64,000 nt of DNA from NCBI RefSeq assembly GCF_004335085.1, contig NZ_RQRS01000024.1:1-64000 (forward strand). The letters run 5' to 3'. Position numbers and translations under genes: made by a program. How positions within the stretch are numbered: the first letter of the stretch is position 1; each line of letters opens with the position of its first letter. The stretch is from Pedobacter nototheniae (lineage in GTDB: Bacteria > Bacteroidota > Bacteroidia > Sphingobacteriales > Sphingobacteriaceae). This document shows, one piece after another, positions 16,903-24,039 of this stretch. The notes beneath the pieces are model-generated. The model saw only the letters and a list, made by a program, of their open reading frames with translations. It had not been told where the DNA came from and searched no databases.

Positions 16903-17152
16903 ATGTGTTCTGCCTATATTTTGTATTCAGTCTTACGGAATAGGTATTATATTGGATCAAGTTCTGATCTCGAAAATCGCTTAAAAAAACATAATACAAA
17001 TCATTCAGGTTTTACTGGTCATACAGGCGATTGGAAAATTGTGTGGACTGAAGTTTTTAAAACTAAGCCCGAAGCTCAGCTTCGAGAAAAAACAAATTAA
17101 GAAATGGAAAAGTAGAAAGATGGTAGAAAAGCTGATAAATTTGATTACTTAA
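16903..17152 (+). pseudogene. GIY-YIG nuclease-superfamily gene with a single-base frameshift
   Basis: From the ATG at 16903 the frame reads a normal UPF0213-type GIY-YIG domain: AYILYSVLRNRYYIGSSSDL, then ENRLKKHNTNHSGFTGHTGD. It stops at 17098-17100 after LREKTN. If one A is removed from the six-A run at 17087-17092, the frame continues LREKQIKKWKSRKMVEKL to a stop at 17150-17152, which is the usual C terminus of this family (about 82 residues). So the gene carries a +1 frameshift in a homopolymer: a real mutation, a slippery site, or an assembly error. These small proteins are predicted endonucleases with mostly unknown roles. Confidence 0.82.
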
Positions 17153-17268
17153 TACTAATCTATTTGTTCTGCCATTTAATAATCCTCTTTATTTTAGTGT
17201 AAAACCAACAATTATTTAGCTTATTCAAATTTATATGCGAAATTGGCTCAAATATTTGTTTAACGTAA

Positions 17269-18180
17269 ATGGGTAATAAAATTGTTCGCTTTATTTTCTT
17301 CGGAAACTACTTCGTAGGAATATTAGCTGTTGCCCTTACCATAGAAGCTACCCAACAACTTCGGCTGCCTTACAATTCCTTAAATTACTTCGCATTATTG
17401 TTTTTGGCACCAATTATATACTATACTTATGCTTATAATAAGGTTTCTATACAGCCATCCTTAACAAATCCACGCAATCAATGGTATTATAAACATAAAA
17501 CATTTATCAATTGGAGCCAGGCAATTCTTTTTACAACTTGCTTACTACTTGCAATAAACTTGCTCTATAATAATTACCATAATATCCTTAAACTACCTAT
17601 AAGCTATTGGGTTGCGATAGTGGTTATTGTTATAGCCGGGGGTTTGTACTATGGCTTACTTCCACGATCTTTTTTGAAGTTTAATCTCCGCAATACTGGC
17701 TGGCTTAAAGCTTTTGTAATTGGTTTTGTATGGGCCTGCTGCGCAAATGTGCTGCCTCTAATTATGTTAAAGATAGAAACAGGTATCGGTTACCATGACC
17801 CACTTTTGTGGACTTGGTTGTTTATTAAAAACTGGATGTTTTGCACCGTCAATGCCATCATATTTGATATTAAAGATTACCCAAGCGACGCAAACAAACA
17901 TCTCAGAACTTTTGTAGTTAGATATGGATTACGCCGAACAATTTTTTATGTTTTAATTCCCCTTTTAGTGATAGGACTAATTTCTTTATTCATTTTTGCT
18001 TATTTTAAGGGTTTTGGTTTATTGCAGGTATTTTTTAATGTTTTACCCTTTATTCTAACCATTTACATTGCCTATTCTATGCACAAACGAAAAAATATTT
18101 TATATTATTTAATGGTTATTGATGGGCTAATCTTGTTCAAAGCGGTTTGTGGCATTATAGGAATGCAGTTTGTACATTAA
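17269..18180 (+). CDS. UbiA-like prenyltransferase-fold membrane protein
   Basis: A 303-residue protein with about eight to nine membrane helices. A loop carries D-x-x-D-x-x-x-D (Asp200, Asp203, Asp207 in FDIKDYPSDANKHLRTF), resembling the second aspartate motif of UbiA-type prenyltransferases, followed by VRYGLRRT. The first NDxxDxxxD motif, expected after the second helix, is absent (YTYAYNKVS there), so the catalytic state is doubtful. It may be a divergent or non-catalytic relative. It lies upstream of a methyltransferase and a flavoprotein reductase on the same strand, a grouping that recalls quinone or lipid modification without proving it. Confidence 0.65.
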   Translation: MGNKIVRFIFFGNYFVGILAVALTIEATQQLRLPYNSLNYFALLFLAPIIYYTYAYNKVSIQPSLTNPRNQWYYKHKTFINWSQAILFTTCLLLAINLLYNNYHNILKLPISYWVAIVVIVIAGGLYYGLLPRSFLKFNLRNTGWLKAFVIGFVWACCANVLPLIMLKIETGIGYHDPLLWTWLFIKNWMFCTVNAIIFDIKDYPSDANKHLRTFVVRYGLRRTIFYVLIPLLVIGLISLFIFAYFKGFGLLQVFFNVLPFILTIYIAYSMHKRKNILYYLMVIDGLILFKAVCGIIGMQFVH

Positions 18181-18256
18181 GCTTAATTATTTGTTGGTAA
18201 TCGATTAATCAATAAAAATGGTTAATATAAATTTTGCAATTTAAACAGTTAGTCAA

Positions 18257-18886
18257 GTGGTAAATAATTACGATAAAATAGCCAATCATTATGATGTACT
18301 TAGCAGATTAATATTCTTTAAAGCGCAATTAAACGCACAGATTAATCAATTAAAATATATAAAAAAAAATAATTCCATCTTAATTGTAGGTGGCGGTACG
18401 GGATGGATTTTAGAAAAGATAACCGAAATTTTTGATGAAGGATTACACATCGTTTATGTGGAAATATCAGAAAAGATGATTGCGCTTTCTAAAAAGCGAA
18501 ACATTAAAAATAATAAGGTTGACTTTGTGCATGTCGGTATAGAAGATTTTCAATCTACATTAAGCTTCGATGTAATTTTAACACCCTTTCTATTTGATAA
18601 TTTTAGTCAGCAGCGTGCGGTATTAATTTTTGACAAGTTAAATTCCTTCCTGAGAATTAGTGGGCTTTGGTTTTTGGTAGATTTTACCTTAAACAAAGGA
18701 AATGGAAAATGGTGGAAGTTTATTCTACTCAAGGCAATGTATATTTTTTTTAAGATTTTGAAAATTGTCGAAGCTTCTGATTTAGTTGATATTCAGCCCT
18801 ATTTCTTATTAAAAGGATACGTAAAAATTGATGAGCGATATTATTACGGCAATTTTATTAAGGCAATTGTTTTTGAGAAAAATTAA
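18257..18886 (+). CDS. Class I SAM-dependent methyltransferase
   Basis: A 209-residue cytoplasmic protein with the SAM-binding strand SILIVGGGTGWIL at about 40-52, an acidic end of strand 2 in IVYVEISEKM and a strand-4 segment FDVILTPFLFDNFS. GTG at 18257 is the start codon; the opening NNYDKIANHYD is typical of this fold. Substrate cannot be read from the sequence. It sits 76 bases after the UbiA-like gene and 73 before the flavoprotein, on the same strand. Confidence 0.85.
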   Translation: MVNNYDKIANHYDVLSRLIFFKAQLNAQINQLKYIKKNNSILIVGGGTGWILEKITEIFDEGLHIVYVEISEKMIALSKKRNIKNNKVDFVHVGIEDFQSTLSFDVILTPFLFDNFSQQRAVLIFDKLNSFLRISGLWFLVDFTLNKGNGKWWKFILLKAMYIFFKILKIVEASDLVDIQPYFLLKGYVKIDERYYYGNFIKAIVFEKN

Positions 18887-18959
18887 AAATGACAATTCTT
18901 TTATGCAACCATGTTGCTTTTGAAATCTAAAAATTGATCTTTGTATAAAAGATACTATT

Positions 18960-19856
18960 ATGGATTTTGATGTAATTATAATTGGAGGCAGTTACGCCGG
19001 TTTGTCAGCTGCACTTACTTTAGGCCGATCTTTAAGAAAAGTTTTAGTCATAGACGATCAACAACCTTGCAACGCACTATCACCGCATTCGCATAATTTT
19101 TTGACGCACGACGGAGAAAAGCCTGCTGATATTTCAAAAAAAGCAAGACTTGAAGTTGCCAAATACTTAAACGTAAATTTCTTAGATACGAAAGCTGTTT
19201 CTGCTTTTAAAAAGGATGATGGTTTTATTGTTGAAGTTGAAAATGGAACTGTGTTTAGCTGTCGAAAAATTCTATTATCAAGCGGTTTAAAAGATATTAT
19301 GCCTAATATAAAAGGCTTTTCTAATTGCTGGGGAATTTCGGTTTTACATTGTCCTTATTGTCACGGTTATGAGGTTAAGAATCAGAAAATAGGTCTCTTA
19401 ATGAATGGTGAGCATGCATTTGATATGGCTAAAAACTTATACAACTGGAATAAAGAATTGGTTGTGCTAACAAACGGAAAGGCAGAGTTTAGCGAAGAGC
19501 AAATCAATAAGCTAAAGGAAAAATTTATTGAAATTATTGAAGATGAATTGGCTGAGATTGTGCACAAGGATGGAAACTTACAAAGTGTAGTTTTTAAAAA
19601 TGGTAAAAAACTGCCGTTGGTTGCTATTTACGCCAGACCAGAAATTGCACAGAAAGGCGAGTTATATGAGCAATTAAATTGTGAAATAACCGAGAATGGA
19701 ACAATAAAGGTTGATGAATTTTATAGAACACCTATTTCTGGCGTTTTTGCAGCTGGAGATTGCGCTTCATTATTTAGATCTCTTGGTGGCGTAACTGCTG
19801 CAGGTACAATGGCCGCCGTTATGATTAACAAAGAAATAATTAACGAAGACTTTTAA
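18960..19856 (+). CDS. Thioredoxin-reductase-like FAD oxidoreductase
   Basis: A 298-residue flavoprotein. The FAD-binding motif GGSYAGLSAA is at 9-18, the redox-active Cys pair CPYC at 131-134, and the C-terminal FAD motif AGDCAS near 260. The length matches thioredoxin reductase, but the NAD(P)H-binding stretch reads IGLLMNGEHAFDMAKNL instead of the usual GxGxxA, so the electron donor may differ or bind differently. It therefore belongs to the wider TrxR-like group, not clearly TrxB. Its last four bases overlap the end of a tiny convergent gene. Confidence 0.85.
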   Translation: MDFDVIIIGGSYAGLSAALTLGRSLRKVLVIDDQQPCNALSPHSHNFLTHDGEKPADISKKARLEVAKYLNVNFLDTKAVSAFKKDDGFIVEVENGTVFSCRKILLSSGLKDIMPNIKGFSNCWGISVLHCPYCHGYEVKNQKIGLLMNGEHAFDMAKNLYNWNKELVVLTNGKAEFSEEQINKLKEKFIEIIEDELAEIVHKDGNLQSVVFKNGKKLPLVAIYARPEIAQKGELYEQLNCEITENGTIKVDEFYRTPISGVFAAGDCASLFRSLGGVTAAGTMAAVMINKEIINEDF

Positions 19857-20017
19857 AAGAAAACTGAACCTAAAATAGCGATCAAGAATAAAGCAGCCAT
19901 TACAACTCTATCAGCATTAATCCATTCTGCCCTGGTAAGTGGTTTTACTTCTTTTTTTAAACTTTCATCTTTCGCTCTGGAAAGCCTGAAAATGGATGTG
20001 TCTAATTTGATAATCAT
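19853..20017 (-). CDS. Small single-helix membrane protein
   Basis: A 54-residue frame beginning MIIKLDTSIFRLSRAKDE, with a charged first half, the segment LTRAEWINADR, and one C-terminal helix (about 37-53) ending GSVFF. The amphipathic charged part followed by a clean membrane anchor looks like a real tail-anchored small protein rather than chance. The stop overlaps the end of the convergent flavoprotein gene by four bases. No family recognised. Confidence 0.55.
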   Translation of the reverse strand: MIIKLDTSIFRLSRAKDESLKKEVKPLTRAEWINADRVVMAALFLIAILGSVFF

Positions 20018-20153
20018 GGTAAAATGTTTTATAGGTTATTTTTCATAAAACAAATGTTAAGCCAAACACAGAAATAAATGTTAAAATGTTAATAACTTAT
20101 TTTTTATGTTAAATAACTGATATTTATGTTATTGCAAAGTTACTTTAATATAA

Positions 20154-20189
20154 AAAAGGGTACATTCTTACTAAAAAATGTACCCTTTT
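20154..20189 (-). terminator. Terminator of the amino-acid permease gene
   Basis: A 13-bp perfect stem (20154-20166 with 20177-20189, core GGGTACATT/AATGTACCC) with A and T runs. It lies 45 bases past the stop of the minus-strand permease gene. Confidence 0.85.
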
Positions 20190-20233
20190 GTTGTAAACAG
20201 TGTGTCTATTTTACTACATCAAATTAGCTCAGT

Positions 20234-21691
20234 TTATTGTTCTTCTATAACTTTATCAGTATCAGCTTTTAGTTTACTATTCTTTTTTCCATACCAGAAA
20301 TATATAACGAGACCAATAATTAACCAAACTGCAAGTCTTAGCCAAGTTTCCCAAGGTAGGAAAATCATCATGGCAATACAGGTTAAAATTCCTAAAATGG
20401 GAATAAGCGGAACTAACGGAACTTTAAAAGGGCGTTTGGCGTCAGGATCAGTTTTACGAAGAATTAAAATGCCTACACAAACCATTAAAAAGGCTAGTAA
20501 TGTACCAATGCTAGTCATTTCGCCAACAACGTTAATTGGTACAAAAGCCGCAAATAAAGCAATAAAGATGCAAAGCATAATATTGGATTTCCATGGTGTC
20601 TTAAATTTTGGATGTACATCTGAAAATATTTTAGGTAATAATCCATCCTTACTAATGGAATAAAACATTCGCGATTGCGCCATTAAATCAATTAATATTA
20701 CAGAAGTATAACCAATTAAAATCGCTAAAATAATTGCTTGGCTTAACCAAGCATATGGTGTTTTTTCAATGGCTATTGCCACTGGTGCGCCACTATTTGC
20801 AAATTCTTTATAGTTAGCTAAACCAGTCATTACGTGACCAAATAAGCCAAATAAAACGGTACAAACCACCAAAGATCCAATAATTCCAATAGGTAAATCT
20901 CGGGCAGGATTTTTAGTTTCCTGAGCTGAGGCTGCAACGGCGTCAAAACCAATAAATACGAAAAAAACTAATCCGGCGCCACGTAAAACACCACTCCAAC
21001 CAAACTGGCCAAACGTTCCTGTATTTTCTGGAATGTATGGATGATAGTTCGCAGGGTCTATATATTGCCAGCCAAGTGCTATAAATACCAGCACCACACC
21101 TACTTTTAAAAATACAATGATTCCGTTTACAATTGCAGAACCTTTTGTGCCACGAATTAAAATGGTTGTCATAAGTACAACCACCAATGCCGCTGGAATA
21201 TTAATAATACCATGTACGGATGTTCCATCGGCAAGTTTTCCAGTTTCAAAAGGAGAGAGGGTTAACTGTGGAGGGAGGTAAATGTGAATACTTGCTAAAA
21301 AGCGTGTTAAATATTGCGACCAACTGATGGCTACTGTTGCACAACCTACGGAATATTCTAAAACTAAATCCCAGCCAATAATCCAGGCAAAAAGTTCGCC
21401 CATGGTGGCATAAGAGTAAGTATACGCGCTACCCGCGACAGGAATCATAGATGCAAATTCTGCATAACATAAGGCTGCAAAACCACAACCAAGAGCTGCA
21501 ATTACAAAGGATAATGTTACAGCAGGGCCAGAATGATTTGCTGCAGCAAGGCCCGTTATAGAAAATAAACCAGCACCAAGCGTTAAACCAACTCCAATTA
21601 AAATTAAATTAATTGGGCCAAGCGTTCTTTTAAGTGTGCCTTCGCCTTTTTCGTTTGCTTCAGCAACAATGCTGGCAATAGATTTCTTCAT
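20234..21691 (-). CDS. APC-superfamily amino-acid permease (CAT-like)
   Basis: A 485-residue inner-membrane transporter with about twelve helices. The opening segment KRTLGPINLILIGVGLTLGA and the GAGLFSITG bend in helix 1 mark the amino acid-polyamine-organocation fold; the layout is closest to cationic-amino-acid (CAT/YhdG-like) permeases. Residues such as CYAEFASMIPVAGSAYTYSY belong to helices 2-3. The C terminus is short and basic/acidic (KKNSKLKADTDKVIEEQ). Exact substrate is not readable. It is divergent from padR, 216 A+T-rich bases away, with a TATTTTTG-type box on its own strand at 21712-21719. Confidence 0.92.
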   Translation of the reverse strand: MKKSIASIVAEANEKGEGTLKRTLGPINLILIGVGLTLGAGLFSITGLAAANHSGPAVTLSFVIAALGCGFAALCYAEFASMIPVAGSAYTYSYATMGELFAWIIGWDLVLEYSVGCATVAISWSQYLTRFLASIHIYLPPQLTLSPFETGKLADGTSVHGIINIPAALVVVLMTTILIRGTKGSAIVNGIIVFLKVGVVLVFIALGWQYIDPANYHPYIPENTGTFGQFGWSGVLRGAGLVFFVFIGFDAVAASAQETKNPARDLPIGIIGSLVVCTVLFGLFGHVMTGLANYKEFANSGAPVAIAIEKTPYAWLSQAIILAILIGYTSVILIDLMAQSRMFYSISKDGLLPKIFSDVHPKFKTPWKSNIMLCIFIALFAAFVPINVVGEMTSIGTLLAFLMVCVGILILRKTDPDAKRPFKVPLVPLIPILGILTCIAMMIFLPWETWLRLAVWLIIGLVIYFWYGKKNSKLKADTDKVIEEQ

Positions 21692-21861
21692 GAAAATAAA
21701 TTAGAATAATGCAAAAATATTAAAATATATTAAATCTATAGTATTTATATATTAATAGCTTTTTTATTGATTTTATATGTGAAATAATTTTTTTTCAAAA
21801 ATACAAATAATTTTATTATACTGATTATCAATAATTTGCGTGTGTTCTTTTATTTATTTTA

Positions 21862-21903
21862 GTACTATGTATTGCATAGTACATTATAAAACATATATCT
21901 TTG
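21862..21903 (+). promoter_or_regulatory. padR promoter with a palindromic operator
   Basis: GTACTATG at 21862-21869 and CATAGTAC at 21875-21882 form a perfect 8-bp inverted repeat with a 5-base spacer, as expected for a PadR dimer. The -7 element TATCTTTG lies at 21896-21903, and TTG at 21872-21874 (inside the operator) is 21 bases before it, so a bound repressor would block the -33 region. The padR ATG follows the -7 element by only four bases, so the mRNA is probably leaderless or nearly so. Confidence 0.75.
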
Positions 21904-21907
21904 TATT

Positions 21908-22243
21908 ATGATAGCAGAAAATACGCAAACACAAATGCGGAAGGGAATTCTGGAATATTGTGTTTTATCGATAATCTCCCGAGGAGAGATATACGCCTCA
22001 GATATAATTGCTGAATTGAGGTCGGCAAAACTCTTAGTTGTAGAGGGAACATTGTATCCATTACTAACCAGGCTTAAAAATAATGGCTTATTGGGTTATA
22101 ATTGGGTAGAATCTACTTCTGGTCCGCCAAGAAAATATTACACCCTAACGGAAGTAGGAAAAGATATTTTATCTCAACTGGATCAAACCTGGCAGGAATT
22201 GGCTTATGCCGTGGGGATCTCACAAAAAGGAGCCAATTCATAA
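21908..22243 (+). CDS. PadR-family transcriptional regulator
   Basis: A 111-residue winged-helix repressor. The opening MRKGILEYCVLSIISRGEIYASDI is the standard PadR N-terminal helix pair; the recognition helix and wing lie in VEGTLYPLLTRLKNNGLLGY, then SGPPRKYYTLTEVGKDIL. It has the short form, without a long C-terminal domain. The PspC-domain gene follows after 17 bases, a pairing common in Bacteroidota, and the palindrome in its own promoter suggests autoregulation of both. Confidence 0.93.
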   Translation: MIAENTQTQMRKGILEYCVLSIISRGEIYASDIIAELRSAKLLVVEGTLYPLLTRLKNNGLLGYNWVESTSGPPRKYYTLTEVGKDILSQLDQTWQELAYAVGISQKGANS

Positions 22244-22260
22244 TTTTAAATCAAATAGAA

Positions 22261-23889
22261 ATGGAAAAGACCATCATCATAAATATAGGCAATACCATCA
22301 TTCACATAGAAGAAAGTGCCTACGAACTCTTAAAAGCATATTTAGCTGAAGTAAAACAACATTTTGCCAATCATGCAGATGATTTGGAAATTGTAACAGA
22401 TATAGAAAATAGAATTGTTGAACTGCTTACTGAACAATTGGAAGAGCAGAAAAAACAAGTAGTCGATTTAGCCAATGTAAATTTTGTAATCGGTCAAATG
22501 GGTCGCGTTCAAGATTTTGATACAGTTGAGGAGGGCGAAGAAGAACCTGTAATGCATACAAATTATCAATATCACGCTGAAAAGAAATTATACCGTGATA
22601 TGGATGATCGTGTTGTAGCTGGAGTTTGCTCGGGTATAGCGCATTACGTAAACATTGAGGCAAAATGGGTTAGATTAGGAACATTTTTAATTGCATGTAT
22701 TGGTGGATTTGGACTTTTAGTTTATGCATTACTTTGGATTATTATGCCAAAAGCTAAATCTCGATTAGAGAAAATGGAAATGAAGGGAGAGCCTGCTAAT
22801 CTTCAAGGATTTCAAAAAAATCTGGATGAAGAATTGGAAGCTGTTAGAGATCGACTAAAAGAAGTTAATGCACATGCACAACCAATATTTGCACGTTTCG
22901 GCTTAGTTATTGGCGAATTTTTTGAGTGGCTTGCTCGCTTTATATCAGGTACTGGAAAAGTTATTTTTAAGTTAATTGCATTATTTATTGTAGTTTTTGG
23001 AATATTGTTTTTAATAAGCCTAATTATATCTGCGGCAGCATTTTTAGGCTTTTATGATGGTAATGCTTATGATTATTTCCCGCTATCGATTATTAATTAC
23101 GGTTATAGAGACATTTTACTTTTATCGGCCTTTACCGTTCTTTTTGTTCCAATTTTAGCATTAGTTCTCTTTTCTATTCGCGTTGCCTTTAATAAACAAG
23201 CTATTAATAAAACACTTTCTTACGGTTTATTAATTGTTTGGCTTGCTGGAGTAGCTATTACGGGATATTACACTGCAAAAATCTCATCTGAATTTAAGGA
23301 ACATGCAGAAATAATCCAGACTACTGACTTAAAAACATTACCACTTTACGCTATCGACATTGATAAAAGTATGCTGTTCAGTCGGGAGGATAGTGTATCC
23401 TTTCATATCGGGCCTGATTCTTTTAAGGATAGAAAAGTGTTAGATAATCCTGAAGATAATCCCTTTAGAGCTCCAAAAAATATTCGAATCAATATTGAGA
23501 AAAGTGAAAGTGGTAAAACAAGTTTAACACAAACTTATACTTCACAAGGGAAAACTTTTAAAATAGCTTTACAAAATGCACAAAATATTGCTTATAGCTA
23601 TACAATTAACGATAATGTTTTAATGTTTAGTCCGAGGCTGCAGCTTAAAAAGAACGTAAACTGGAGAGCACAAGAAGTTAGTTTAACTTTAAAAGTACCA
23701 GTAGGAACCAAGCTGGTTTTAAAACAGGATGCTTATCGTTACATCAATAATTTTTATGCTTGGAGTTGTAATGACAATCAAAATAACAGCGACGATTTTA
23801 GTACTTGGATTATGACTGATGAAGGGCTAAAATGTAAGTACGAAATAGATCATCCGAAACCGATTGAAGAAAATCAAGAAAATAATTAG
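22261..23889 (+). CDS. PspC-domain membrane protein
   Basis: A 542-residue protein starting MEKTIIINIGNTIIHIEESA. A helical N-terminal part (about 1-100) precedes a PspC domain (about 106-165, LYRDMDDRVVAGVCSGIAHY, then a helix ending LLWIIMPKA). Further helices occur at about 235-270, 285-310 and 320-345. The C-terminal 170 residues are extracytoplasmic and beta-rich. PspC proteins belong to envelope-stress responses; the partner here is the adjacent PadR repressor. An upstream in-frame extension to 22102 is rejected because it overlaps padR in another frame. Confidence 0.88.
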   Translation: MEKTIIINIGNTIIHIEESAYELLKAYLAEVKQHFANHADDLEIVTDIENRIVELLTEQLEEQKKQVVDLANVNFVIGQMGRVQDFDTVEEGEEEPVMHTNYQYHAEKKLYRDMDDRVVAGVCSGIAHYVNIEAKWVRLGTFLIACIGGFGLLVYALLWIIMPKAKSRLEKMEMKGEPANLQGFQKNLDEELEAVRDRLKEVNAHAQPIFARFGLVIGEFFEWLARFISGTGKVIFKLIALFIVVFGILFLISLIISAAAFLGFYDGNAYDYFPLSIINYGYRDILLLSAFTVLFVPILALVLFSIRVAFNKQAINKTLSYGLLIVWLAGVAITGYYTAKISSEFKEHAEIIQTTDLKTLPLYAIDIDKSMLFSREDSVSFHIGPDSFKDRKVLDNPEDNPFRAPKNIRINIEKSESGKTSLTQTYTSQGKTFKIALQNAQNIAYSYTINDNVLMFSPRLQLKKNVNWRAQEVSLTLKVPVGTKLVLKQDAYRYINNFYAWSCNDNQNNSDDFSTWIMTDEGLKCKYEIDHPKPIEENQENN

Positions 23890-23994
23890 AAAACACCTGT
23901 AACCCAAATCTAAAAATTAACGTCGAAGTAAGTGAGTAATTTATAAAGGTGACCTACAAATTTTAACGCGATACAAAAAAATAAATCTTACCAG

Positions 23995-24024
23995 GCACCA
24001 ATTGGTTAACTGACAAATTGGTGC
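23995..24024 (+). other. Hairpin in the leader of the TonB-dependent receptor gene
   Basis: GCACCAATT at 23995-24003 pairs with AATTGGTGC at 24016-24024. An A-rich tract, not T, follows, so it is not a normal plus-strand terminator. It lies 15 bases before the ATG at 24040 and could affect initiation or mRNA stability. Confidence 0.45.
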
Positions 24025-24039
24025 TAAAAAAAATATAAT

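Noticed and set aside
18960..19856. Standard thioredoxin reductase TrxB
   Set aside because: CPYC and the FAD motifs fit, but the NAD(P)H GxGxxA motif is not present, so only a TrxR-like call is made.
22102..22260. N-terminal extension of the PspC protein to 22102
   Set aside because: It overlaps padR in another frame and has no family similarity; the ATG at 22261 begins the conserved part.
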